From a virus, in the IMG/VR virus record IMGVR_UViG_3300032084_000518, positions 1-29,023 of that record: a stretch of DNA of 29,023 nt, one strand, 5' to 3'. Shown here one piece after another: positions 5,579 through 13,422 of the stretch. Under the pieces are notes generated by a model. That model was not told the DNA's origin. It made no database searches and saw only the letters and a list, made by a program, of their open reading frames with translations. How positions within the stretch are numbered: the first letter of the stretch is position 1; each line of letters starts with the position of its first letter. Position numbers and translations under genes: made by a program.

Positions 5579-6004
5579 ATGAAAGAAGCAAGACAGGACA
5601 TCCTAGATGCCATCAAAATCTACTACAAGGAGCTCGGTTTCAGACGAGATAACTCCAGAGTTACACATCAGGCTCAGGCCCGTACCGCACTATCCAACGT
5701 CATGCGAGAGTATGGCATGAAGTACGAGGAAATCAAGGTCTATGTGAACAGAGATCACTCAACAATCATCCACCACTGTAAGCACCACGCTGATGAACTC
5801 AAGACGTGGAGCGGGTACAGGAAGACCTACGAGAAGTGCAAGGCTATCGTTGGGTCAGCACTGGTGGGTGACATCGATGATATGATCGCCTACCTGAAGG
5901 AGAAGCGGGATGCTTTGCAAGTACAGATTGACGAATACCTCAAGAAGAAAGAAGAAAATGATGCGAGGATTAAAGAGCTGGCTGCGGACGGCGTTGAGAT
6001 GTGA
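5579..6004 (+). CDS. DnaA domain-IV-like mini-protein with coiled coil
   Basis: 141 residues. Residues about 35-75 contain YGMKYEEIKVYVNRDHSTII, with R58-D59-H60-S61-T62; this is the signature of DnaA domain IV (x-R-D-H-S/T-T-V-I-H), which contacts DnaA boxes. There is no ATPase domain. The C-terminal 45 residues are a charged coiled coil (AYLKEKRDALQVQI). This suggests a small DNA-binding protein for origin recognition, or a competitor for host DnaA sites. ATG 5579 is chosen because P3 lies immediately upstream; the longer frame from 5489 would start before the promoter. The DnaA-like motif is seen; the role is inferred. Confidence 0.7.
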   Translation: MKEARQDILDAIKIYYKELGFRRDNSRVTHQAQARTALSNVMREYGMKYEEIKVYVNRDHSTIIHHCKHHADELKTWSGYRKTYEKCKAIVGSALVGDIDDMIAYLKEKRDALQVQIDEYLKKKEENDARIKELAADGVEM

Positions 6005-6176
6005 TGACGTATACGTTGTCCACTTAGACCGCAGAACAGAGCACAACAAAGTACCAGCAGAAGTCGCTGGCGTTTTCACCCACGAGTCTGATGCGATTGA
6101 GTTCGCACACCACTATAACAAGTACCTCACAGATGGTCTGATGGAGGCACATGTAACAAAGCAAATCACAATTTAA
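5994..6176 (+). CDS. Hypothetical small protein (about 60 aa)
   Basis: The recognisable body is DDVYVVHLDRRTEHNKVPAE, a V-F-T-H-E-S-D-A-I-E-F-A helix and a final strand. The start is uncertain: TTG 5994 gives a small overlap with the previous gene, while ATG 5958 would add 12 basic residues. No motif assigns a function. It overlaps the next start by a single base (TAATG). Confidence 0.5.
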   Translation: MRCDDVYVVHLDRRTEHNKVPAEVAGVFTHESDAIEFAHHYNKYLTDGLMEAHVTKQITI

Positions 6177-6736
6177 TGAGTACCTACAAGTTCAAGACCA
6201 CCAAGATCAAAGGCAAGGACTACGTCGAAGTAAACGAGCGTATCAAGTTCTTCCGTCTGGAAAAGAAGTACGATGGCTGGGCCATCCAAACAGAGTTCCC
6301 TATGCTCACCTCAGATGAGGCGCTGTGTCGATGCACCATCACCAACGCTGACGGCATGACCGTAGCACAGGGACATGCTCACGAGCTCAAGGCTAACGGC
6401 ATGATCAACAAGACCTCCTTCGTGGAGAACTGTGAGACATCAGCCGTGGGTCGTGCGCTGGCTATGCTCGGTATCGGTATCGACACCAGCATTGCTTCAG
6501 CCAACGAAGTTGAGACAGCTATTGCCCAGCAGGATGCTAAGCCAACAACCAAGAAGTCTATCGGCAAGCAGATCCAAGAGACTGCTGACGATCTCCGTGA
6601 GAACATCATGGACAAGGCAGTTGCGTACATCAAGTCGCAGACCAACAAGCAGAAAGCATTCGATGCTATCATCGAGAAGTACGGTGATGCCCTGACTGCC
6701 AAGCAGAAGACTGGGTTGCAAAAGTTTGTGCGATGA
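6176..6736 (+). CDS. ERF/Rad52-like single-strand annealing protein (putative)
   Basis: 186 residues. YVEVNERIKFFR near the N-terminus and ENCETSAVGRALAMLGIG (residues 84-101) match the ERF / Rad52-like annealing-protein pattern (E-N-x-E-T-S-A-x-G-R-A-L). Such proteins bind single-stranded DNA and pair complementary strands in phage recombination. The C-terminal third is helical and charged and may form oligomers or bind a partner. The next gene, starting at ATGA overlap 6733, is a RecE-like exonuclease, and an SSB-like protein follows: the usual trio for end resection and annealing. Sub-family not resolved. Confidence 0.7.
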   Translation: MSTYKFKTTKIKGKDYVEVNERIKFFRLEKKYDGWAIQTEFPMLTSDEALCRCTITNADGMTVAQGHAHELKANGMINKTSFVENCETSAVGRALAMLGIGIDTSIASANEVETAIAQQDAKPTTKKSIGKQIQETADDLRENIMDKAVAYIKSQTNKQKAFDAIIEKYGDALTAKQKTGLQKFVR

Positions 6737-7527
6737 TCCTGTCAGCACAGCTGCATGAGAGGTACGATAAGGCTCACTTGTCGTACTCCTCTATCAAACA
6801 GGCTCTGACCGACATAGCTCAGTTCGACCGTTACATGAAGGGCGAGCTGCGTTACACGTCAGATGCGCTGAACTTCGGGACACTGTATGACATGCTCTTG
6901 TTTGAGCGTGAGAAAGCAATGGATACTTACATCGTCATGTCTGACGAGAAAATCCTCGATGCTTGCAGCGAGAAGACACGTAACTCCAAGCGTCCTCAGA
7001 TGACTAATGAGTTCAAGGATCGCAAGGCGTTTATGGCTGAGCAAGCTTCAGCTTCAGACAAGATCCTGTGTAGCACAGACGACTGGAAGATGGCGAACGA
7101 AATGATCGAGCGCCTTCACGAGTGCGGACTGATTCAGTCCCACATGACTGGTGATTATCAGGTGGAGTTCAATGAAGATATCCAGACATCTGTCGGGCCT
7201 GTAAGGGTCAAGGGATTCCTCGACTGCCTTGGTGATGGGTACATCACTGACTCCAAGTCAACAAAGTCTGTCAGTAAGTTTCGGTATAGCGTCCGTGACT
7301 TTGGGTATGACATTCAAGCGTACATCTACACGACAGTCTTTGGTTTCAAGGACTTCTACTGGGTGGCGCAAGAGAAGACCTACCCCTACCTACCTGCTCT
7401 CATCAAGTGTACAGAGAACACCCTGTTCACTGGTGAGATGAAGTTTCAAGATGCGGTCAAGCGCATCCATAAGTTCCTGAATGAAGATGAGAAACCAACC
7501 ATCTTCTTCGAGGAGTTCGAAGTGTAA
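6733..7527 (+). CDS. RecE-like PD-(D/E)XK exonuclease
   Basis: 264 residues. The N-terminal H-L-S-Y-S-S-I-K is the common opening of the family. The catalytic core is D164 in KGFLDCL and D173-S-K175 in YITDSKST, followed by YDIQAYIY (the Q-x-x-x-Y motif), as in RecE/exonuclease VIII-type and related phage PD-(D/E)XK enzymes. It probably degrades one strand of a DNA end to give a single-stranded tail for the annealing protein encoded immediately upstream (ATGA overlap). Length is normal for the phage versions. All visible core residues are present. Confidence 0.8.
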   Translation: MILSAQLHERYDKAHLSYSSIKQALTDIAQFDRYMKGELRYTSDALNFGTLYDMLLFEREKAMDTYIVMSDEKILDACSEKTRNSKRPQMTNEFKDRKAFMAEQASASDKILCSTDDWKMANEMIERLHECGLIQSHMTGDYQVEFNEDIQTSVGPVRVKGFLDCLGDGYITDSKSTKSVSKFRYSVRDFGYDIQAYIYTTVFGFKDFYWVAQEKTYPYLPALIKCTENTLFTGEMKFQDAVKRIHKFLNEDEKPTIFFEEFEV

Positions 7528-7548
7528 ATTTTTAAATTCCCCAATAAG

Positions 7549-7857
7549 ATGAGCGACAAAAAGTACGACTCGGAATTGATCGGATGGGTTGATGATCCCA
7601 TCTACAACGAACAAGGTGAACTGATCAGCTGGACTATCAAGCTGAAAGATCACGAATTGAAAGACATCATGGACAACTACGTCACACCCCGTGACGAGAA
7701 AGGTCAGGGCGGTAACGCTCGTATCAAGTTGTTCATGAGTAAGAACGGCAAAGCCTGTGGCTCTGTCTACAACTTCAACAGCGAAGCTGCGAAGGAGAGA
7801 CGAGCGGCTGCAATGGCTCGCCAGAACGAGCAATCGGACGGAGACCTTCCGTTTTGA
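7549..7857 (+). CDS. SSB-like protein with SSB-type acidic tail
   Basis: 102 residues. The body has alternating strand-like segments (ISWTIKL, NARIKLFM, ACGSVYNF) compatible with a small OB-like fold, then a basic helix and the terminal SDGDLPF. That ending matches the bacterial SSB C-terminal tip (D-D-D-I-P-F), which docks replication and repair proteins. Together with the annealing protein and exonuclease just upstream this points to a phage single-stranded DNA-binding protein. The tail is clear; the OB fold is inferred. A strong terminator follows 22 bases after the stop. Confidence 0.65.
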   Translation: MSDKKYDSELIGWVDDPIYNEQGELISWTIKLKDHELKDIMDNYVTPRDEKGQGGNARIKLFMSKNGKACGSVYNFNSEAAKERRAAAMARQNEQSDGDLPF

Positions 7858-7879
7858 TTTTGGTTTATGTTAGGTTCGA

Positions 7880-7905
7880 GACCCCGCTTCGGCGGGGTTT
7901 CTTTT
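7880..7905 (+). terminator. Rho-independent terminator (UUCG hairpin)
   Basis: ACCCCGC-TTCG-GCGGGGT (7881-7898) followed by TTCTTTT. It lies only about ten bases before the next ATG (7916), in the middle of the replication block, so the genes beyond need read-through, antitermination or an unseen promoter. Confidence 0.85.
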
Positions 7906-7915
7906 CCCCTATACT

Positions 7916-8173
7916 ATGGATGAGCCACCGATGATATACTACATGATCGTGCAGCTCTCGTACAAGAAGAACCGCAGCACTTTCAACGCAAAGGAATGGG
8001 TGGTCAGTATCCACGACACACCCGGAGGCATCATGAACAACGACAAGAAGATGATGCGCATGCTAGAGGAGAGACTGTACGGTAAGAAGTACAAGAGCAA
8101 GAAGCAGATCATGATCAAGAAGATATTAGAGAAGACACCCCTAACACGTCAGAGTAGACAAGCATTGAAATGA
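7916..8173 (+). CDS. Hypothetical basic protein (85 aa)
   Basis: MIYYMIVQLSYKKNRSTFNA begins at the second Met (7931); the first ATG is 7916. Many Lys residues and the segments EWVVSIHDTPGG and KKMMRMLEERLYGKKYKSKK suggest a nucleic-acid-associated protein, but no family is recognised. It is the first gene behind the terminator and ends in ATGA with the DUF3310 gene. Confidence 0.6.
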   Translation: MDEPPMIYYMIVQLSYKKNRSTFNAKEWVVSIHDTPGGIMNNDKKMMRMLEERLYGKKYKSKKQIMIKKILEKTPLTRQSRQALK

Positions 8174-8430
8174 GCTACGATAACATAAACCCAGATCACT
8201 ACAAGAAACACGGTAAGGAAGTATGGATGATGATGATAGACATCTATGGTCCAGAAGCTTACCTTCACTTCTGCCAGCTCAATGCGTTCAAGTATCGCAT
8301 GCGGGCAGGTAGCAAGCCAACTTCAGAAGCATCTGAAGACATCAAGAAAGCTGAGTGGTACGAGTCAAAGCTTGACGGCAAAGACATTCAAGTGTACGAG
8401 CTATTCAAAAACGACAAGCAATGCAAGTAA
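8170..8430 (+). CDS. DUF3310 family phage protein
   Basis: 86 residues beginning YDNINPDHYKKHGKEVWMMM, followed by FCQLNAFKYRMRAGSK and a C-terminal EDIKKAEWYESKL. The N-P-D-H-Y-K start, the N-x-x-K-Y-x-x-R-A/G helix and D-I-K-K-A-x-W-Y are the hallmarks of the DUF3310 family that is widespread in phages, often beside replication or nucleotide genes. Biochemical function is not established. ATG 8170 overlaps the preceding stop and the primase-helicase start lies inside its end (8421). Confidence 0.75.
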   Translation: MSYDNINPDHYKKHGKEVWMMMIDIYGPEAYLHFCQLNAFKYRMRAGSKPTSEASEDIKKAEWYESKLDGKDIQVYELFKNDKQCK

Positions 8431-10223
8431 CATTCTTCAAAGACATTAAAGCGCCTGACGAGCCACACCACGTTGATGTGACCACGGCGCTCAACCGTAT
8501 ACGTGATGGCAAGAGCAGACATCAGATCGAAGAGTACAGAACCTCGGGGGACAAGTCTCTCAAGAACAGCCTCCCGCTCGTATGCTTCAGCGGTGAGTTC
8601 ACTCGCAGAGCAGATGATGCATTGTTCGAACACTCTGGACTCATCGTCTTGGACTTCGATCATGTGGACGTTAACGAGAGTAAGGGCTTTGTCGGTGCTG
8701 ACGATCACGTCTACGCTTGCTGGACTTCACCATCTGGTGACGGGCTCAAGGCGCTGGTCAAAGTAACCAACCCAGAGCGGCACCGTGATCACTTCCGAGC
8801 GCTTCGCACGTACTTCGAGAAGCAGTACAACCTAGAGGTTGACGAATCAGGTATCAACGAGTCTCGTGCATGCTTCGAGAGCTATGACCCTGAGATCATT
8901 GTCAACCCATCGAGCCGACCCTTCGGTGCGTTTGCTTCTGAGAAATCAGAGAAGCAAGTAGTCGAGGTTACTGGTGAGTACACAGATTACATGAAGCTCA
9001 ACCTCGCTGCACGTATGATACGTCAGGCAGAGGATGGGCAGAAGCACGCAACACTTCTTGCAGCCGCGAGACTGTGTGGTGGTTTTGTTGCTGCTGGACG
9101 CATGGAGGAAGAGGAAGTTATCAGAGTCCTGTTCCGTGAGATATCAAAGCGTGATGTTGATGACGAGCAGCATGCCAGAAGAACGATCATCGAAGGGATT
9201 GAGAAGGGTAAGCTGGACCCCTTGCGTGATACCATCGACGCAGAGCAGGACGCAAAGCGTGAGCTCCTGATCAATGATGGTGACATGTCGTTTGTCTCAT
9301 CAGATGATGAGGACTTCCGCTGGATCGACGACTACGCACAAGGCAAGATCGAAGTGGGGTTGGACACTGGCGACGAGAACTTCGACCAGTATTTCCGCTA
9401 CAAGAAAGAGTTCCTCGTGATGAACGGGCATAGTAACGTAGGCAAGACTACAGTCGCCCTGTACCTAATGGTCAACGCAGCCATTCGTCACGACTGGAAG
9501 TGGATAGTGTACTCTTCAGAAAACAAAACTGCCTCCATCAAGATGAAACTCATGGAGTTTGCTTGCAACAAGAAGGCTGGTATGATGTCATACGCTGAGC
9601 GTAAGTTCGCATACAAGTGGGTGCAGCAACACTTCACTGTCATCAGCAACCGTGAGACCTACACCTACACAGACATCATGGTTTTCTTAGAGAAGATCCT
9701 GCGTCAACAGGATGCAGATGCTGTATTCATTGACCCTTACAACTCACTCAAGGTTGACCCCGGAAAGGTGAGTGAGCACCAGTACCACTACGAAGCAGCG
9801 TCAGAGTTCCTCACGTTCAGCAACAAGCATGACGTTGCAGTGTGGCTCAACGCTCACGCAGTGACCGAAGCTCAGCGCCGCAAGGGTGATGACGGGTTGC
9901 CAGTAGCGCCATTCGCTGAAGACACCGAAGGCGGTGGTAAGTTTGTTAACAGGGCAGACTGCTTCATTACTATCCACCGCAAGGTCCAAGCTCCTGACAA
10001 TGACATAAAGCGCACCGCAGAGATCCACGTCCGTAAGGTGCGTGAGACGGAGACCGGAGGCCAGCCTACACCATTCGATGATCCTGTTCGATTCAGGTTC
10101 AACACGCAAGGAACAGGATACCGTGTGACCAGTACGTTCAAGGAATTGTACGATCCTATCGAGTACATTCCAGACGAGCAGATTAGAATTACTATGGAAA
10201 TGGAGAACTTTTTCATTGATTAA
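8421..10223 (+). CDS. Primase-helicase: VirE-N/BT4734-like primase plus RecA-type helicase
   Basis: 600 residues in three parts. Residues about 50-180 have SLPLVCFSGEF, LDFD (D78, D80), SPSGDGLKALVKV and ESRACFESYDPEI, matching the VirE-N / BT4734-like N-terminal domain, an archaeo-eukaryotic primase relative common in Bacteroidota elements. Residues about 200-280 are a helical linker reminiscent of primase C-terminal domains. Residues about 310-560 are a RecA-type ATPase with Walker A GHSNVGKTT (G336-T344) and Walker B DAVFIDPYNS (D438), like DnaB/Twinkle or RepA-type helicases. It likely primes and unwinds DNA at the fork. No polymerase gene is in the window. Confidence 0.85.
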   Translation: MQVTFFKDIKAPDEPHHVDVTTALNRIRDGKSRHQIEEYRTSGDKSLKNSLPLVCFSGEFTRRADDALFEHSGLIVLDFDHVDVNESKGFVGADDHVYACWTSPSGDGLKALVKVTNPERHRDHFRALRTYFEKQYNLEVDESGINESRACFESYDPEIIVNPSSRPFGAFASEKSEKQVVEVTGEYTDYMKLNLAARMIRQAEDGQKHATLLAAARLCGGFVAAGRMEEEEVIRVLFREISKRDVDDEQHARRTIIEGIEKGKLDPLRDTIDAEQDAKRELLINDGDMSFVSSDDEDFRWIDDYAQGKIEVGLDTGDENFDQYFRYKKEFLVMNGHSNVGKTTVALYLMVNAAIRHDWKWIVYSSENKTASIKMKLMEFACNKKAGMMSYAERKFAYKWVQQHFTVISNRETYTYTDIMVFLEKILRQQDADAVFIDPYNSLKVDPGKVSEHQYHYEAASEFLTFSNKHDVAVWLNAHAVTEAQRRKGDDGLPVAPFAEDTEGGGKFVNRADCFITIHRKVQAPDNDIKRTAEIHVRKVRETETGGQPTPFDDPVRFRFNTQGTGYRVTSTFKELYDPIEYIPDEQIRITMEMENFFID

Positions 10224-10240
10224 ACCGTACCTTTCCATGC

Positions 10241-10696
10241 ATGAAAAGACGAAAGGCGGGAACGACCCGACGAAAGTCTGCTAAGAAAAGGCAACTAGGA
10301 AAGTACAAGAGCGGATTAGAGAAGAGTTGTGCGGACTTGCTTAGAGAAGCTAAGCTCCCATTCAACTACGAGGAGAAGGAGTATGTCCTCATAGACAAGT
10401 TCAGGTTTGAAGGCGTGTACCACAAGATGACCGCCAAGAAGAAAACTCTTTCCGACCGAAGCAACAGTATGGTGTTACCCATCAAGTACACACCTGACTT
10501 TGTGGCTAAGGACGGGAGCTGGATCATCGAGACTAAAGGGTACACACCTTCACACCACGACTTCCTTATGAGGTGGAAGCTGTTCTTGAAACACCTTGTT
10601 GAGCTAGACGAACCACTACCAATGCTGTTTATCTGTAAGAATACACAGCAAGTTGTCGAAGCAATAGAAATAATCAAGAATGAACGATCTAAGTGA
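10241..10696 (+). CDS. PD-(D/E)XK endonuclease, DUF1064 / resolvase type
   Basis: 151 residues. The first 20 are strongly basic (MKRRKAGTTRRKSAKKRQLG). The core runs SGLEKSCADLLREAK, then YTPDF (D86), WIIETKG (E97, K99) and FLMRWKLFLKH, the arrangement of small phage PD-(D/E)XK nucleases of the DUF1064 or T7 endonuclease I-like class. A role in cutting branched recombination intermediates or host DNA is plausible. It follows the primase-helicase after 17 bases and overlaps the next gene. Confidence 0.75.
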   Translation: MKRRKAGTTRRKSAKKRQLGKYKSGLEKSCADLLREAKLPFNYEEKEYVLIDKFRFEGVYHKMTAKKKTLSDRSNSMVLPIKYTPDFVAKDGSWIIETKGYTPSHHDFLMRWKLFLKHLVELDEPLPMLFICKNTQQVVEAIEIIKNERSK

Positions 10697-10886
10697 GAGG
10701 CTGTTCGCTGCATGTAATCGCATGGGTGAGGCAGTCACAGAGTTCTATGACGAGATCCACCCTGAAGGGGAGCCGGATGTCAGCATGGAAGATCTCGGCC
10801 ACCTCATATACGACCTGAAGTATTACATCAGGCTGGAGCTGGACCTAGTTAAAGAACTGTTCAAAGAGAAGGATGAACTGGGTTGA
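10680..10886 (+). CDS. Hypothetical acidic helical protein (68 aa)
   Basis: Acidic throughout (pattern EFYDEIHPEGEPDVSMEDLG) and probably two to three helices ending KELFKEKDEL. It has no known motif. It overlaps the nuclease genes on both sides (17 and 14 bases). It may be a partner of one of them, but that is only a position-based guess. Confidence 0.6.
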   Translation: MNDLSERLFAACNRMGEAVTEFYDEIHPEGEPDVSMEDLGHLIYDLKYYIRLELDLVKELFKEKDELG

Positions 10887-11397
10887 GGTAAAAGTAACCG
10901 ATGAAATCCTAGAAAGAGCACAAGTAATGGCTGACCGGATGGGCGCTATCAAGAATAGCATTCGCAAAGGTCAGGGTAATCTTGCTGGGTTCATTGGTGA
11001 GCTGATCGTTGAGCACTACATCGGAGATGTTCAACTTCATTCTACGAAGGATCACGACATGTGGCTGTTCCCCTTGTCTAATGATCCGCTTTCTGTAGAC
11101 GTTAAGACTAAGCAGAGAACGGTGAAACCCCGTGGCGAATACACCTGCCACATCGCTGCTACCAGCGAGCACCAGAAGTGTGACATCTACATCTTCTGTC
11201 AGGTAAACCTGAAGCCAAAGCTACGGGCTTGGATACTCGGATGGATGACCAAGAAGGACTTCATGGAGAAGTCTGTTGCACTTAAAAAAGGTCAGTCTTT
11301 GAAGGACGTTGGGTATAACGATGACGACTTCAAACAAAAGGCTGACGGTAATGTATTGTTAATTAGCGACTTGCGAGATATCAAAGATATACCGTAA
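10873..11397 (+). CDS. Putative PD-(D/E)XK-type nuclease (174 aa)
   Basis: GNLAGFIGELIVEHYIG gives a helix with conserved Glu residues. HSTKDHDMW and LSVDVKTKQRT (D76-V77-K78) follow, then CDIYIFCQV and AWILGW, as in restriction-endonuclease-fold proteins (E...D...D-x-K). Target unknown; it could degrade host DNA or process recombination intermediates. It is the third nuclease-like gene of this block. The catalytic assignment is by motif only. Confidence 0.65.
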   Translation: MNWVEVKVTDEILERAQVMADRMGAIKNSIRKGQGNLAGFIGELIVEHYIGDVQLHSTKDHDMWLFPLSNDPLSVDVKTKQRTVKPRGEYTCHIAATSEHQKCDIYIFCQVNLKPKLRAWILGWMTKKDFMEKSVALKKGQSLKDVGYNDDDFKQKADGNVLLISDLRDIKDIP

Positions 11398-11425
11398 ATT
11401 AGTCGTCCCTTTTTTCACAAAACTT

Positions 11426-13318
11426 ATGACTCAGAAACAAACTATCCCTTGGGGAGAGGTGGGCTACCCTACCTTCAAACGTACCTACTCTCGACCGTTG
11501 AAAAACGGTAAGACAGAAGAGTGGGAAGACACTGTAGAACGTGTAATCGAAGCTTGCAACAAGCAGCTCAAGTGTGGATTCAGTACGCAAGAACAGGACA
11601 GCATCCGTGAGATGATGCTCAACCTGAAGGGTACTGTAGCTGGCCGCTTCCTGTGGCAGCTTGGTACTAAGACTGTTGATAGGCTTGGCCTACCATCATT
11701 GCAGAACTGTGCCTTCACTGTAGTGGACAGCCCAGTTCGTCCATTTACTTGGGCCTTCGAGATGCTGATGCTTGGGTCCGGTGTAGGGTTCAACATTCAG
11801 CGTGAGCACGTATACCAGCTACCCAAGGTGAAGCGTAAGGTGAAGGTCACTCGTCTGGATGAGAATGACGCTGACTTCATCGTGCCTGATTCTCGTGAGG
11901 GATGGGTGGAGCTTCTGGATCGTGTACTCAGAGCAAGCTTCGAGACTGGTAACAACTTCACCTTTGCAACTCACCTCATTCGTGGTAAGGGATCTGCGAT
12001 CAAGGGATTTGGAGGGACAGCATCTGGACCAGAAGATCTGGTGTGGGGAATGCTGGAGATCAACCGTATCCTCAACGAGCGATCAGGGAAGCGTCTGCGC
12101 CCTATTGATTGCCTCGACATCATGAACATCATCGGGAAGATTGTAGTGGCAGGAAACGTCCGCAGATCGGCTCAGATTGCCATTGGTGATCACGATGACT
12201 TGGAGTACCTGAGAGCTAAGCGCTGGGACTTAGGCGGCATTCCAAACTGGAGAGCCATGAGCAACAACTCTGTTGCCTGTGAGGACATCACCACTCTGCC
12301 CGATGAGTTTTGGGAAGGATATAAAGGCAACGGTGAGCCATACGGTTTGATCAACCTTGCCTCTTCACGCATTCAAGGGCGTACAGGTGAGACCCAGTAC
12401 CCTGACCCTGATGTGATGGGGTATAACCCTTGCGCTGAGCAATCACTTGCCAACTTCGAGACCTGCTGTCTGGCTGAGATCTATCTCCCAAACATTGAGA
12501 GCAAGGACGAACTCAAGAAAGTTGCTACCTTGTTGTACAGAATCAACAAGCATAGCCTCGCTATCCCATGTGCTGTCAAGGAGACCGAGGATATTGTACA
12601 CGCTAACATGCGTATGGGCATTGGTGTGACAGGATACCTGCAAGCTACAGATGAGCAACGTAGCTGGCTGTCAGATGTATACGTCCACCTTCGTGCATAC
12701 GATAAAGAATACTCTGCTCACCATGATTTTCCTGAGTCCATCAAGATCACCACAGTTAAGCCAAGTGGAACGTTGTCTCTTCTTGCTGGCGTTACTCCCG
12801 GAGCTCACCCCGGATACAGTCAGTACTACATTCGACGAATCCGAATGGCGGCAGATAGTGAACTTGCATCGGTGGCTAGGAACAATGGGTATTTCGTAGA
12901 GTATGTAAGAAACTTTGACGGCACAGAGGATCACTCTACTGTCGTTGTCGAGTTCCCCTGCCAGTTCCCTGCTGGAACTATGTTCGCTGATGACATGACT
13001 GCCATCGACCAGCTGAACGTAATCCGCAAACTGCAAGCAGAATGGAGCGACAACTCAGTATCGGTGACCATCTACTACCGAAAGGAAGAGCTCGACGCAA
13101 TCAAGGCATGGTTGACTGTCAACTACGTGAACACGAAGTCTGTCTCCTTCCTCCTGCACAGCGACCACGGGTTTGATCAGGCTCCTCTGGAGGAGATCAC
13201 CGAAGCTCGCTACTTGGAGATGAAAGAGAAAGTGACTCCGATCACGTCACTTGACAACCTCAACATGGATGACATTGACATCGCTGATTGCGATACAGGA
13301 GCATGCCCAGTAAGGTAG
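11426..13318 (+). CDS. nrdJ: Adenosylcobalamin-dependent ribonucleoside-triphosphate reductase (class II)
   Basis: 630 residues; converts NTPs to dNTPs by a B12-generated thiyl radical. The motifs match the monomeric Lactobacillus-type enzyme: C95 (QNCAFTVVD) and C347 as the redox pair, the thiyl Cys C336 and E338 in NPCAEQ, GNVRRSAQIAIGD, VKPSGTLSLLAGVTPG, and the C-terminal swinging pair C622/C627 in DCDTGACPVR. All five key Cys are present. It is shorter than the 739-residue Lactobacillus enzyme, with both inter-Cys distances reduced, which is common in phage versions. It supplies dNTPs for replication. The end overlaps a 39-residue Cys-rich gene. Confidence 0.95.
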   Translation: MTQKQTIPWGEVGYPTFKRTYSRPLKNGKTEEWEDTVERVIEACNKQLKCGFSTQEQDSIREMMLNLKGTVAGRFLWQLGTKTVDRLGLPSLQNCAFTVVDSPVRPFTWAFEMLMLGSGVGFNIQREHVYQLPKVKRKVKVTRLDENDADFIVPDSREGWVELLDRVLRASFETGNNFTFATHLIRGKGSAIKGFGGTASGPEDLVWGMLEINRILNERSGKRLRPIDCLDIMNIIGKIVVAGNVRRSAQIAIGDHDDLEYLRAKRWDLGGIPNWRAMSNNSVACEDITTLPDEFWEGYKGNGEPYGLINLASSRIQGRTGETQYPDPDVMGYNPCAEQSLANFETCCLAEIYLPNIESKDELKKVATLLYRINKHSLAIPCAVKETEDIVHANMRMGIGVTGYLQATDEQRSWLSDVYVHLRAYDKEYSAHHDFPESIKITTVKPSGTLSLLAGVTPGAHPGYSQYYIRRIRMAADSELASVARNNGYFVEYVRNFDGTEDHSTVVVEFPCQFPAGTMFADDMTAIDQLNVIRKLQAEWSDNSVSVTIYYRKEELDAIKAWLTVNYVNTKSVSFLLHSDHGFDQAPLEEITEARYLEMKEKVTPITSLDNLNMDDIDIADCDTGACPVR

Positions 13319-13422
13319 AACAAATGGAGCTGTTCGCGGAGCATGAGTGCTACCACTGTGGTACTCCTTGCTCTGCGAGCTACTGCTCCGAAGAATGTTT
13401 AGATAAAGAACTACCGTTTTGA
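13303..13422 (+). CDS. Cys-rich zinc-binding microprotein with -ELPF tail (39 aa)
   Basis: Overlaps the last 16 bases of the reductase gene in another frame. ATG 13303 gives MPSKVEQMELFAEHECYHCG, followed by TPCSASYCSEECLDKELPF. The Cys arrangement C-x2-C-x3-C and C-x3-C suggests one zinc site (treble-clef-like YCSEEC). It ends in -ELPF, close to the -DLPF tail of the SSB-like protein. A possible alternative ATG is at 13324. Its place behind nrdJ hints at a link with nucleotide metabolism or DNA replication, unproven. It is the last plus-strand gene. Confidence 0.6.
   Translation: MPSKVEQMELFAEHECYHCGTPCSASYCSEECLDKELPF

Noticed and set aside
7930-7960. Possible promoter for the gene at 7916
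   Set aside because: TTTTGG upstream is not followed by TAnnTTTG at a suitable distance; the terminator hairpin occupies the place.
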